DNA of 64,000 nucleotides from Luteimonas deserti. Lineage in GTDB: Bacteria > Pseudomonadota > Gammaproteobacteria > Xanthomonadales > Xanthomonadaceae. The stretch spans positions 310,001 to 374,000 of the forward strand of contig NZ_JACCJZ010000020.1 of assembly GCF_013425765.1 (NCBI RefSeq), written 5' to 3'. The notes under the pieces were generated by a model. That model was not told where the DNA came from, did not search any database, and saw only the letters and a list, made by a program, of their open reading frames with translations. Below are positions 35,873 through 44,284 of the stretch, piece by piece. The translations under genes and the position numbers were made by a program. Every line of letters begins with the position of its first letter. Position 1 is the first letter of the stretch.

Positions 35873-37543
35873 ATGATCGACATGACCGTCGTCGAACTGT
35901 CCCGCCTGCAGTTCGCGCTCACCGCGATGTACCACTTCCTGTTCGTCCCGCTCACGCTGGGACTGTCTTTCATGATGGCGATCATGGAGAGCATCTATGT
36001 CATGACCGGGCGCGATATCTGGCGCCGGATGACGCTCTTCTGGGGCGTGCTGTTCGGCATCAACTTCGCCGTGGGCGTGGCCACCGGCATCGTCATGGAA
36101 TTCCAGTTCGGCATGAACTGGGCCTACTACAGCCACTACGTCGGCGACATCTTCGGCGCGCCGCTGGCGATCGAAGGGCTGATGGCCTTCTTCCTCGAAG
36201 CCACCTTCATCGGCCTGTTCTTCTTCGGCTGGAAGCGGCTGTCGCGGGTGCAGCATCTGGTGGTGACCTGGCTGGTCGCGCTGGGCGCGAACTTCTCGGC
36301 GCTGTGGATCCTGGTCGCCAACGGCTGGATGCAGAATCCGGTCGGCGCGGTGTTCAATCCGGACACGATGCGCATGGAGATCACCGACTTCATGGCGGTG
36401 ATCTTCAACCCGGTGGCCCAGGCGAAGTTCGTGCACACGGTGTCGGCCGGCTATGTGACCGGGGCGATCTTCGTGATGTCGATCAGCGCGTTCTACCTGC
36501 TGCGCGACAAGCATCGCGACATCGCCCGGCGCTCGATCGCGGTGGCGGCGAGCTTCGGCCTGGCCTCGGCCCTGAGCGTGGTCGTGCTGGGCGACGAGAG
36601 CGGTTATGCCGCGACCGAACACCAGAAGATGAAACTCGCCGCGATCGAGGCGATGTGGCACACCGAGCCTGCGCCCGCCGGGTTCACGGTGATCGGGCTG
36701 CCCGACCAGGCCACCCAGTCCAACCGGTTCGAGGTCAAGGTGCCGTGGCTGATGGGCCTGATCGCGACGCGATCGCTCGGCGGCGAGATTCCCGGCATCC
36801 TCGAACTGGTCGAGCGCGCCGAACACCGCATCCGCGGCGGCCAGCTCGCCTATGCCGCGCTCGAGCGGCTGCGCGAGAACCGGGACGACGCTGCCGCGCG
36901 GGCCGCGTTCGACCGCCACTGGGCGGATCTGGGCCACGGCCTGCTGCTCAAGCGCTATCGCGACGACATCCTCGCCGCCAGCGAGCAGGAGATCTCGCAG
37001 GCCGCGCTCGACACGGTGCCGCGGGTCGCACCGCTGTTCTGGACGTTCCGGATCATGGCGGCGATCGGCTTCTATCTGATCGCGTTCTTCGCGGTGGCGT
37101 TCTGGCTGGTCACGCGCAACCGCATCGAGACCAGCCGGCGGTTTCTCTGGGTGGCGCTGCTCAGCCTGCCGCTGCCGTGGATCGCGATCGAATGCGGCTG
37201 GTTCGTCGCCGAGTACGGGCGCCAGCCCTGGGCGGTGGAGGGCGTGCTGCCGACGTTCTACGCGGCTTCGGGCATCGCTCTGAAGGACATCCTGATCTCG
37301 CTGGCGGGCTTCGTGATCATCTACACGGGCCTGGCCGTGGTCGCCGCGCGGCTGATGCTGGCCGCGATCCGCAAGGGGCCGGACGTGCTCGCGCCCGCCG
37401 CGCGCGACGAGGCCCCCGCGGCCGTCGACGACGTCGTTCCGGACGTCGGCCGCTCCGCGTCGGATCCGCTCGATCCACTGGATCCACTCGATCCGCCCGT
37501 GCGTCCCGGACTGCCCGAGCCTTCGCCCGGCGCCGGCCTCTGA
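35873..37543 (+). CDS. cydA: Cytochrome bd ubiquinol oxidase subunit I
   Basis: Catalytic subunit of the high-affinity bd quinol oxidase, 556 residues. The N-terminal VELSRLQFALTAMYHFLFVP includes haem-ligand His21 (E. coli His19). NPVAQAKFVHTVSAGYVTGA carries the His186-type ligand and GWFVAEYGRQPWAVEGVLPT is invariant. A long quinol-binding loop (KVPWLMGLIATRSLGGEIPG onward) makes it the long-Q-loop type. The ATG at 35873 was chosen over TTG 35864. The C-terminus has an unusual proline-rich tail with three tandem DPLDPL-like units at about nucleotides 37465-37500. Confidence 0.97.
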   Translation: MIDMTVVELSRLQFALTAMYHFLFVPLTLGLSFMMAIMESIYVMTGRDIWRRMTLFWGVLFGINFAVGVATGIVMEFQFGMNWAYYSHYVGDIFGAPLAIEGLMAFFLEATFIGLFFFGWKRLSRVQHLVVTWLVALGANFSALWILVANGWMQNPVGAVFNPDTMRMEITDFMAVIFNPVAQAKFVHTVSAGYVTGAIFVMSISAFYLLRDKHRDIARRSIAVAASFGLASALSVVVLGDESGYAATEHQKMKLAAIEAMWHTEPAPAGFTVIGLPDQATQSNRFEVKVPWLMGLIATRSLGGEIPGILELVERAEHRIRGGQLAYAALERLRENRDDAAARAAFDRHWADLGHGLLLKRYRDDILAASEQEISQAALDTVPRVAPLFWTFRIMAAIGFYLIAFFAVAFWLVTRNRIETSRRFLWVALLSLPLPWIAIECGWFVAEYGRQPWAVEGVLPTFYAASGIALKDILISLAGFVIIYTGLAVVAARLMLAAIRKGPDVLAPAARDEAPAAVDDVVPDVGRSASDPLDPLDPLDPPVRPGLPEPSPGAGL

Positions 37544-37574
37544 GCCCGCGCTCCTCTTCTGCAAGGACTTCACG

Positions 37575-38723
37575 ATGGACTTCATTCCCTTCGATTACGC
37601 CACGCTGCGGCTGGTCTGGTGGCTGCTCCTCGGCGTGCTGCTGATCGGTTTCGCGGTGATGGACGGCTTCGATCTCGGTGTCGGGACGCTGTTGCCGTTC
37701 GTGGCACGCACGGATGCCGAGCGGCGGATCGTGGTCAACACCATCGGCCCGGTCTGGGAAGGCAACCAGGTGTGGTTGATCCTCGGCGGCGGCGCGATCT
37801 TCGCCGCGTTTCCGCCGCTGTACGCGGTGAGCTTCTCGGGCTTCTATCTGGCGATGTTCCTGATCCTCTTCGCGCTGATCCTGCGGCCGGTGGGCTTCAA
37901 GTTCCGCGGCAAGGTGGAGAACACGCGCTGGAAGCAGACCTGGGACTGGGCGCTGTTCGTCGGCGGCGCGGTGCCGGCCCTGGTGTTCGGCGTGGCGGTG
38001 GGCAACGTGCTGCTGGGGGTGCCGTTCCACTTCACCCCGGAGCTGCGCCCGGTCTACACCGGCGGTTTCTTCGCACTCCTGACTCCGTTCGCACTGCTCG
38101 CCGGCCTGGTGTCCCTGAGTCTGCTGGTGTCCCACGGCGCGGCGATGCTGGTGATCAAGACCCGCGGCCCGATCGCCGATCGCGCCGCACGCTACGGCAG
38201 CCTCGCCGCGCTGGCCGGCGCCGTGCTGTTCGTCGTGGCCGGGGTCTGGATCGCCACCGGGATCCAGGGCTTCCGCGTCGATTCGCTGATCGATGGCGCG
38301 CAGGCCTCGAACCCGCTATTCAAGACGGTGAGTCGCGAGCCGGGCCTGTGGATGGCGAACTATTCCGCGCGTCCCTGGACGATGCTGGCGCCGGTGCTCG
38401 GCGTGGCCGGCGCACTGGCCGCCGCGACGCTGCTGCGCATGCGCCGGGGCATGGCCGCTTTCGTGGCCTCCGCCACGTCGCTGGCGGCGGTGATCCTGAC
38501 CGTCGGCTTCGCGATCTTTCCGTTCCTGCTGCCGTCCTCGACGATGCCCGACGCCGGGCTGACCCTGTGGGATGCCTCGAGCAGCCCGATGACACTGTGG
38601 ATCATGCTGCTGGCGACCGCGGTCTTTCTGCCGCTGGTCCTGGCCTACACGAGCTGGGTGTACCGGGTGATGCGCGGCGAAGTGGACGATGCCAGCGTCA
38701 ACGACACCCCCAACGCCTACTGA
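37575..38723 (+). CDS. cydB: Cytochrome bd ubiquinol oxidase subunit II
   Basis: Structural partner of CydA, 382 residues with about nine transmembrane helices. Family motifs are VMDGFDLGVGTLLPF, GPVWEGNQVWLILGGGAIFAAF, YLAMFLILFALILRPVGFKFR and LFPFLLPSS-like FAIFPFLLPSSTMPDAGLTL near the end. A ribosome-binding site (AAGGA) lies just upstream of the ATG. It is 31 bp after cydA and 35 bp before cydX, in one operon under the FNR box. Confidence 0.97.
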   Translation: MDFIPFDYATLRLVWWLLLGVLLIGFAVMDGFDLGVGTLLPFVARTDAERRIVVNTIGPVWEGNQVWLILGGGAIFAAFPPLYAVSFSGFYLAMFLILFALILRPVGFKFRGKVENTRWKQTWDWALFVGGAVPALVFGVAVGNVLLGVPFHFTPELRPVYTGGFFALLTPFALLAGLVSLSLLVSHGAAMLVIKTRGPIADRAARYGSLAALAGAVLFVVAGVWIATGIQGFRVDSLIDGAQASNPLFKTVSREPGLWMANYSARPWTMLAPVLGVAGALAAATLLRMRRGMAAFVASATSLAAVILTVGFAIFPFLLPSSTMPDAGLTLWDASSSPMTLWIMLLATAVFLPLVLAYTSWVYRVMRGEVDDASVNDTPNAY

Positions 38724-38758
38724 CACGACGCGGGCATCCGCCCGCCGGAGACGACACC

Positions 38759-38911
38759 ATGTGGTACTTCGCCTGGATCCTCGGTATCGGCCTCGCGGCC
38801 TGTTTCGCCATCCTCAACGGCATGTGGTTCGAAGTGCGCGAGCAGCGCCGCGAGGCGGAGGGCACCGGTGCGCCGGACGCGGCGCCGGCGCTCACGGCCC
38901 GGCTCATGTGA
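38759..38911 (+). CDS. cydX: Cytochrome bd accessory subunit CydX
   Basis: Single-helix small subunit of bd oxidase that stabilises the haems, 50 residues. The start MWYFAWILGIGLAACFAIL is characteristic: MWYFAWILG is shared with E. coli CydX. A glutamate-containing segment (MWFEVREQRRE) follows the helix. GGAG at 38746 precedes the ATG. It directly follows cydB, completing cydABX. The tail (about residues 33-50) is low-complexity. Confidence 0.94.
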   Translation: MWYFAWILGIGLAACFAILNGMWFEVREQRREAEGTGAPDAAPALTARLM

Positions 38912-39052
38912 GTGCGCCGGTGCGGGCGACCGGCGGCGTTCGGCGGAGCGCCCCGGACCCGGTCCGCCCGCGCCACCGGCATGCGCCGCACATCACATGC
39001 CGTCGCCGGCCGTGCCTGCACCCTGGCGGCTCACGCAAGCGGAGACCAGGCC

Positions 39053-39271
39053 ATGTCAGCACCCACGTCCGATTCCGAGGCGCGCGGCCCACTCGAGCGC
39101 GACCGCGCACCCGACGGCCCGCGCACGCCCGGCGAATCCCCGGCCAAGCACGACCAGGCCTCGCAGAACGATCCGGCCGTCATGCCGGGCGCCCGTGAAG
39201 GCAACCGCGCACGCCGGAGCGGAGAGGGCGATGCCGGCAATCCCGGCAACCGCGAACGTCTCGACGAGTGA
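39053..39271 (+). CDS. Small hydrophilic hypothetical protein
   Basis: An open frame of 72 residues from ATG 39053, preceded by GGAG. I do not recognise it. It has no hydrophobic segment and is rich in Asp, Glu, Arg, Gly, Pro and Asn, ending GNRERLDE, so it is probably disordered. It follows cydX by 141 bp on the same strand and might be cotranscribed. Codon use is consistent with coding, with mostly C or G in third positions. Function unknown. From 39272 to 39524 I see no gene. Confidence 0.5.
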   Translation: MSAPTSDSEARGPLERDRAPDGPRTPGESPAKHDQASQNDPAVMPGAREGNRARRSGEGDAGNPGNRERLDE

Positions 39272-39531
39272 TTCCCTGCGCGGCCTGTGCGCCCGGGCAC
39301 GCCCGCGCCGATCGCCCCTCGCAACCGTCGCCGCTCCGGTGCACGACCGCAGCGTCGTCGGGCCGCGAACGTCCGTGCGAGCGCGCTTCGCGGCGGCGGC
39401 GACCACTTCGGGGCGACGCCTTCTTCCGGGCTCCACGTCGTCAGCCGACCGCGGCAGGCGCGAGAGCGATCCCACACGATCGGGGTGTGCAGCGCCACGG
39501 CCGGGCAACGGGCGCAGGTCACGGCGGGCAC

Positions 39532-39553
39532 AAAAAAACCCGCCGTGGCGGGT
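39532..39553 (-). terminator. Terminator of tRNA-Leu copy 1
   Basis: On the minus strand, ACCCGCC and GGCGGGT form a 7-bp stem followed by T7. It lies about 35 bp after the tRNA 3' end and is identical in copy 2. Confidence 0.88.
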
Positions 39554-39587
39554 TCGATGTTCGCGGGTGGTAAGCCTGCGATGACCT

Positions 39588-39674
39588 TGGTGCCCGGGAG
39601 AGGACTCGAACCTCCACGGAGTTGCCCCCGCTAGCACCTGAAGCTAGTGCGTCTACCAATTCCGCCACCCGGGC
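39588..39674 (-). tRNA. tRNA-Leu (CAG), copy 1
   Basis: An 87-nt class II tRNA with a 7-bp acceptor stem (GCCCGGG/CCCGGGC), discriminator A and an encoded CCA. The anticodon loop is TTCAGGT, with CAG at positions 34-36. It has a long variable arm and T-loop TTCGAGT. It reads CUG, expected to be the dominant Leu codon in a genome this GC-rich. Identical to the copy at 40265-40351. Confidence 0.96.
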
Positions 39675-39688
39675 AGGTCAGGGCGCGA

Positions 39689-39717
39689 ATTCTGCGGCGC
39701 AGCACCGGCGCTGTCAA
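39689..39717 (-). promoter_or_regulatory. Promoter of tRNA-Leu copy 1
   Basis: On the minus strand, TTGACA (39717-39712), 17 bp, then CAGAAT (39694-39689). The -35 hexamer is perfect. The expected start near 39682 lies 8 bp before the mature tRNA. Confidence 0.8.
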
Positions 39718-40201
39718 TGCGGCGCCCGCGAGCACCGGCCGGATCCTGTCAGGCGGGCGGCTCGATCAGGCCAGGACCACGATGCCCAGCGCCGCGCCGA
39801 ACGACAGGCGCGCTGCGAAGTCGGCACGGCAGTCGCCGTGTCGCCGGAGGGGGGGGAGGGCGATCCTGCGCTGGCGCCCGCCCAGCGCAGATGCAGCGCC
39901 ACCAGGCCGCGGACGATCCCGGCTGATCCGCAGCCAGGGCATCCCCAGCCACCCGCCCGGCGGCGCAACGCCGGGGCCCGGGCGAAGGTTGCCAGCATTG
40001 CCGGCAGGGTCACCCGGCGGTTCCGGGATGAAGGCTCGCCGCCAAGTGGCGACCCCGCTCCGAAGCCACCGCGCCTTGCACGCGACGGCAGCCCGGCGCC
40101 CGTTCCGCCCAACCGGGTGGCGGCGACGACGAAGTACCGCAGCGCGGGCATGGCGTCGCCGATCACGAAGGCACCGTCGGCGTCCGGCGGCGTGTTTGCG
40201 A
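39718..40201. other. Spacer between the two tRNA-Leu units, no supported gene
   Basis: About 480 bp. Open frames exist on the minus strand (39714-40208 and 39766-40314), but their composition changes frame by frame and neither has a recognisable domain or ribosome-binding site. Fragments such as DADGAFVIGDAMPALRYFVV, and AARLSFGAALGIVVLA in another frame, read like protein. A decayed gene with several frameshifts is possible but unproven. Confidence 0.4.
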
Positions 40202-40208
40202 CGGGCAC

Positions 40209-40230
40209 AAAAAAACCCGCCGTGGCGGGT
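40209..40230 (-). terminator. Terminator of tRNA-Leu copy 2
   Basis: Same ACCCGCC/GGCGGGT stem plus T7 on the minus strand as in copy 1. Confidence 0.88.
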
Positions 40231-40264
40231 TCGATGTTCGCGGGTGGTAAGCCTGCGATGACCT

Positions 40265-40351
40265 TGGTGCCCGGGAGAGGACTCGAACCTCCACGGAGTT
40301 GCCCCCGCTAGCACCTGAAGCTAGTGCGTCTACCAATTCCGCCACCCGGGC
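40265..40351 (-). tRNA. tRNA-Leu (CAG), copy 2
   Basis: Identical 87-nt gene to copy 1, with anticodon CAG, long variable arm and encoded CCA. It is divergent from rnr, with about 100 bp between. Confidence 0.96.
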
Positions 40352-40365
40352 AGGTCAGGGCGCGT

Positions 40366-40394
40366 ATGTTGTCGATGCGCCCGGCCGTTGTCAA
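40366..40394 (-). promoter_or_regulatory. Promoter of tRNA-Leu copy 2
   Basis: On the minus strand, TTGACA (40394-40389), 17 bp, then CAACAT (40371-40366). Distance to the tRNA is the same as in copy 1. The -10 element and spacer differ from copy 1. Confidence 0.75.
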
Positions 40395-40450
40395 CGATCG
40401 CACGGCGCGTTGATGATGCCGGGACGGGGGTGGCGTGTAACATCGCTGCG

Positions 40451-42949
40451 ATGTCCAAGCCACCCAGCAAACGCGGCGGACGCCGCACCCCGACCGGCAC
40501 CGACCGGCCCGCCAACGACCGCAGCGCCACCGGTGCAGCCCGCGGCCCCAAGTCCGCCCCCGCCGGCAGCGCGCCGCTTCCGCCGTGGATGCCCGATCCG
40601 GGACTCGCCCGCGCACTGCGCTCCGGCCGGCCGCGCAACGCCCAGGACGACCGGCCTGCAGCCGAGCGTCACGTGCCGTCGCAGCCGCCGCGGCCCTCCG
40701 CCGCGCGCCCGGGCCGGTTCGAGGATCCACACGCGGGCCGTGAGGCGGTTCGCTACGCCAACCCCATCGCGAGCCGCGAGGCGATCCTGCAGCTGCTGAC
40801 CGACGCGCCGGGGCCGCAGACGGCCGAGGAACTGGCCGAGCAGCTCGGCCTGACCGATCCCGAGCGCAGCGACGCGCTGGGCAAGCGTCTTGCAGCCATG
40901 CTGCGCGAGGGCCAGCTGCTGCAGAACCGCCGCGGCGGCCTGGTGCCGGCCAAGCGCATGGACCTGATCCCCGGCACGGTGATCGCCAATCCGGAGGGCT
41001 TCGGCTTCCTGCGCCCCGATTCGGGCAGCGGCGACGATCTGTTCCTGCCGCCCGCGGAGATGCGCAAGGCGATGCACGGCGATCGCGTGCTGGCCAGCCT
41101 GACCAACGTCGACGCACGCGGCCGCCGCGCCGGCGTCATCGTGGAGGTGCTCGAACGGCGCACCACGCGCCTGATGGGCCGCTTCGCGGTCGAGCACGGC
41201 ATCAGCTTCGTGGTGCCCGACGACAAGCGCATCCAGCGCAACATCCAGATTCCGCAGGACGCACGCCAGGACGCGACACATGGCCAGCTGGTGGTGTGCG
41301 AGATCACCGCGCCGGGCGATGCGCACCGCCCGCCGATCGGCCGTGTGCTGACCGTGCTCGGCGACGTGCTCAAGCCGTCGCTGGTGGTCGAGGCCGCGAT
41401 CCACGGGCACAACCTGCCGCACGAGTTCTCCCAGGCAGTGCTCGAAGAGGCCGCCGCGATCCCGGTGGACGTCGAAGAACGCATGCTCGGCGGCCGCGTC
41501 GACCTGCGCAGCCTGCCGCTGGTGACCATCGACGGCGAGGACGCCAAGGACTTCGACGACGCGGTCTACTGCGAACCCAACCGCGACGGCTTCCGTCTGG
41601 TGGTCGCGATCGCCGACGTGTCGAACTACGTACGCCCGGGCACGCCGCTCGACGACGAGGCCCAGCTGCGCGCGACCAGCGTGTATTTCCCGGGTTTCGT
41701 CGTGCCGATGCTGCCCGAGACGCTGTCCAACGGCATCTGCTCGCTCAAGCCGAAGGTCGACCGGATGTGCTTCGTCTGCGACATGCAGGTGCAGCGCGAC
41801 GGCACGGTGTCGCACTCGAAGTTCTATGAAGCGGTGATGCATTCGCATGCGCGCCTGACCTATACCCAGGTCTGGAAGGCGGTCGGCGAGCAGGACGAGG
41901 ACACGCGCGCGGCGATCGCGCCGGTGCTGCCGCAGGTCGAACGCCTGCACCAGCTCTACGCGGTGCTCGCCAAGGCGCGCGCCAAGCGCGGCGCGATCGA
42001 GTTCGAATCCTCCGAAGTGCGCTTCGTGCTCGACAACACCGGCGAGGTCACCCAGGCCGGCATGCTCCAGCGCAACGATGCGCACAAGCTGATCGAGGAA
42101 TGCATGATCGCGGCCAATGTCCAGGCGGCCGAGTTCCTCCTCGAGGCGGCGATCTCCGCGCCGTACCGGGTGCACGACAAGCCGCCGGAGGCGAAGTACG
42201 CCGACCTGCTGGAATTCCTCAAGGAGTTCTCGCTGCGCATGCCACCGTGGTCGAAGGTGCAGCCCAAGGATTTCACCCAGCTGCTGAAGAAGATCCGCGA
42301 GCGGCCCGATGCGACCCTGCTCGAGTCGGTGTTGCTGCGCAGCCAGAGCCAGGCGGTCTACACGACCGAGAACATCGGCCACTTCGGCCTGGCGCTGGCG
42401 GCGTATGCGCATTTCACTTCGCCGATCCGCCGTTATCCGGATCTGCTGGTGCACCGCGCGATCAAGCACGTGCTGTCCGGGCTGCCGCTGGCGAAGTTCA
42501 TGTACACGCCGCGCCTGATGGAAAGCCTGTCGCTGCAGTGCTCGGAGCGCGCGCGCCGGGCCGACGAGGCCGAGCGCGAGGTCGACGAGCGCTACCGCGC
42601 GGCCTGGATGGAGCAGCACGTCGGCGGCCAGTTCGACGGCGTCATCAGCGGCGTGACCAGCTTCGGCCTGTTCGTCGAGCTCGACCAGTCCAAGGTCAAC
42701 GGCCTGGTCCACGTGACCCAGCTGCCGAACGATTTCTACAGCTTCGATCCGATCCGGCGGATGCTCAGCGGTCAGCGCGCGGGTCGCGAGTACCGGCTCG
42801 GTGACCGGGTGCGTATCGTCGTGCTCAAGGCCAGCCTGGAAGACCGCAAGATCGATTTCCGGCTGGTCGACCCGGACGCGGCGGAGCAGGGGGTCAAGCC
42901 GTTGCCGGCGCGTGGTACGCCCGCCAAGCGCAGCAAGCAGCCGTACTGA
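40451..42949 (+). CDS. rnr: Ribonuclease R
   Basis: Processive 3'-5' exoribonuclease able to digest structured RNA, 832 residues from ATG 40451 (a longer reading from 40388 lacks family similarity). It has a basic N-terminal extension, a winged-helix region (SREAILQLLTDAPGPQTAEELA), cold-shock domains (PGTVIANPEGFGFLRPD), the RNB catalytic domain with metal-binding aspartates in DGEDAKDFDDAVY at about residue 361, and a C-terminal S1 domain (FDGVISGVTSFGLFVELD). It lies upstream of the GFA gene and rlmB, the same rnr-rlmB neighbourhood as in E. coli. Confidence 0.96.
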   Translation: MSKPPSKRGGRRTPTGTDRPANDRSATGAARGPKSAPAGSAPLPPWMPDPGLARALRSGRPRNAQDDRPAAERHVPSQPPRPSAARPGRFEDPHAGREAVRYANPIASREAILQLLTDAPGPQTAEELAEQLGLTDPERSDALGKRLAAMLREGQLLQNRRGGLVPAKRMDLIPGTVIANPEGFGFLRPDSGSGDDLFLPPAEMRKAMHGDRVLASLTNVDARGRRAGVIVEVLERRTTRLMGRFAVEHGISFVVPDDKRIQRNIQIPQDARQDATHGQLVVCEITAPGDAHRPPIGRVLTVLGDVLKPSLVVEAAIHGHNLPHEFSQAVLEEAAAIPVDVEERMLGGRVDLRSLPLVTIDGEDAKDFDDAVYCEPNRDGFRLVVAIADVSNYVRPGTPLDDEAQLRATSVYFPGFVVPMLPETLSNGICSLKPKVDRMCFVCDMQVQRDGTVSHSKFYEAVMHSHARLTYTQVWKAVGEQDEDTRAAIAPVLPQVERLHQLYAVLAKARAKRGAIEFESSEVRFVLDNTGEVTQAGMLQRNDAHKLIEECMIAANVQAAEFLLEAAISAPYRVHDKPPEAKYADLLEFLKEFSLRMPPWSKVQPKDFTQLLKKIRERPDATLLESVLLRSQSQAVYTTENIGHFGLALAAYAHFTSPIRRYPDLLVHRAIKHVLSGLPLAKFMYTPRLMESLSLQCSERARRADEAEREVDERYRAAWMEQHVGGQFDGVISGVTSFGLFVELDQSKVNGLVHVTQLPNDFYSFDPIRRMLSGQRAGREYRLGDRVRIVVLKASLEDRKIDFRLVDPDAAEQGVKPLPARGTPAKRSKQPY

Positions 42950-42958
42950 GGTCGTCCA

Positions 42959-43414
42959 GTGGGCGGCGCGCAGACGGTCTTCACGGGTGGCTGCCAGTGT
43001 GGCGCGGTGCGGTTCAGCGCGCGGGGTCCACTGGAAGCCTCTGTCTGCCACTGCCGGATGTGCCAGAAGGCGTTCGGCGCCTACTACGCGCCACTGGTGT
43101 CGGTGGACGACGCCGCATTGGAATGGACCCGGGGCGTGCCCCGGCGGTTCGCGTCGTCGAATCTCGTCCAGCGGGGCTTCTGCGCGGACTGCGGCACGCC
43201 GCTGACCTACGAATCGCCCCAGGGCGTGGCCATCGCGGCCGGCGCCTTCGACACGCCGGCGCTGATGCCGCCGGTGGTCCAGTACGGCGCCGAAGCGGCG
43301 CTGCCGTTCGTTGACGCGATCGCGCAGCTGCCGAGCCGGTCCACCGATGCCGGCGACGCGAGCGCGTTCCTCGCCCGGATCGTGTCCAACCAGCACCCCG
43401 ATCACGACACCTGA
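42959..43414 (+). CDS. GFA-fold zinc-binding protein
   Basis: Small protein of 151 residues in the glutathione-dependent formaldehyde-activating enzyme (Gfa/CENP-V) fold family. Zinc-binding cysteines are Cys12 and Cys14 in GGCQCGAVRF, Cys30, Cys32 and Cys35 in VCHCRMCQKAFG, and Cys75 and Cys78 in FCADCGTPL. The start is GTG at 42959, 9 bp after the rnr stop. Most members have no proven enzyme activity, and none is claimed here. It sits between rnr and rlmB, likely in one transcript. Confidence 0.85.
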   Translation: MGGAQTVFTGGCQCGAVRFSARGPLEASVCHCRMCQKAFGAYYAPLVSVDDAALEWTRGVPRRFASSNLVQRGFCADCGTPLTYESPQGVAIAAGAFDTPALMPPVVQYGAEAALPFVDAIAQLPSRSTDAGDASAFLARIVSNQHPDHDT

Positions 43415-43485
43415 GCGCCGCGCAGGCGGGGGCCGGGCACCCTCGTGTACGCTTGCCGCCCTGTTTCCCCCTCCCAACGCGCGCC

Positions 43486-44253
43486 ATGAGCAACAAGCAG
43501 AACCAGTGGATCGTCGGCATCAATGCCGTCGCCGCGGCCGTCGAGCACGACGCCGACAACGTGCGCGAGGTGTTGCTGGAGGCCGGTGCCAAGAACCCGC
43601 GCATCACCGAGATCGAATCCGACGCGCGCCGGCGCGACATCGACGTGCGCCGGGTCAACCAGCAGGCGCTCGACGGCGTCGCCGGTGGCCTGCGCCATCA
43701 GGGCGCGGCGGCCCGCTACGCGGCCGCGAAGACCTGGGACGAGGACGAACTCGAGGGTCTGGTCGAAGCCGCGTCCGGAAAGGCGCTGCTGCTGGTGCTC
43801 GACGGCGTGCAGGATCCGCACAATCTCGGCGCCTGCCTGCGCAGCGCCGCGGCCGCGGGCGCTACCGCGGTGGTGATCCCCAAGGACAAGGCGGTGCAGG
43901 TCAACGCGACCGTGCGCAAGACATCGGCCGGCGCCGCCGACCACGTGCCGGTGGTGCGGGTGACCAATCTCTCGCGCACGCTGCGCGACCTGCAGAAGCT
44001 CGGCGTGTGGATCTACGGCCTGGCCGGCGAGGCGGACGGCTCGCTGTACGCCATCGATCTGCGCGGCAACGTGGCCCTGGTGCTGGGCGGCGAGGCCGAC
44101 GGCATGCGCCGCCTGACCCGCGAGCACTGCGACCAGCTGGTGACCATCCCGATGCCGGGCGCGGCCGCGGCGGCCGGTGTCGAAAGTCTCAACGTGTCGG
44201 TCGCCGCGGGCGTCACCCTGTTCGAAGCCGTCCGCCAGCGCGCGGCCGGCTGA
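43486..44253 (+). CDS. rlmB: 23S rRNA (guanosine(2251)-2'-O)-methyltransferase RlmB
   Basis: SPOUT (TrmH/SpoU) methyltransferase modifying G2251 in the peptidyl-transferase P-loop of 23S rRNA. It has 255 residues from ATG 43486. An N-terminal substrate-binding domain (QWIVGINAVAAAVEHD) is followed by the knot domain with motifs LVLDGVQDPHNLGACLRSA, VLGGEADGMRRLT and MPGAAAAAGVESLNVSVAAG. An in-frame ATG at 43453 would add 11 residues not typical of the family. Confidence 0.95.
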   Translation: MSNKQNQWIVGINAVAAAVEHDADNVREVLLEAGAKNPRITEIESDARRRDIDVRRVNQQALDGVAGGLRHQGAAARYAAAKTWDEDELEGLVEAASGKALLLVLDGVQDPHNLGACLRSAAAAGATAVVIPKDKAVQVNATVRKTSAGAADHVPVVRVTNLSRTLRDLQKLGVWIYGLAGEADGSLYAIDLRGNVALVLGGEADGMRRLTREHCDQLVTIPMPGAAAAAGVESLNVSVAAGVTLFEAVRQRAAG

Positions 44254-44284
44254 CCCGGCACAGAGCGGGGACGTGGTCGGGACC

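Larger units (their letters stand above)
39525..39687 (-). repeat. 163-bp direct repeat, copy 1 (tRNA-Leu unit)
   Basis: This block is base-for-base identical to 40202-40364, offset by 677 bp. It includes the tRNA-Leu, the spacer, the intrinsic terminator and 13 bp of 5' flank. Sequence diverges immediately outside both ends. Confidence 0.95.
40202..40364 (-). repeat. 163-bp direct repeat, copy 2 (tRNA-Leu unit)
   Basis: Identical to 39525-39687. The repeat ends inside the 5' flank of the tRNA, before the promoter hexamers, so the two promoters differ in sequence although their spacing is the same. Confidence 0.95.

Noticed and set aside
39525..40364. Duplicated tRNA-Leu as att sites of an integrative element
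   Set aside because: The repeat covers the whole tRNA plus terminator rather than a 3' fragment, the interval is only about 0.5 kb, and no integrase is present.
40391..43477. 1028-codon minus-strand frame
   Set aside because: It is antisense to rnr and the GFA gene, with shadow-type composition.
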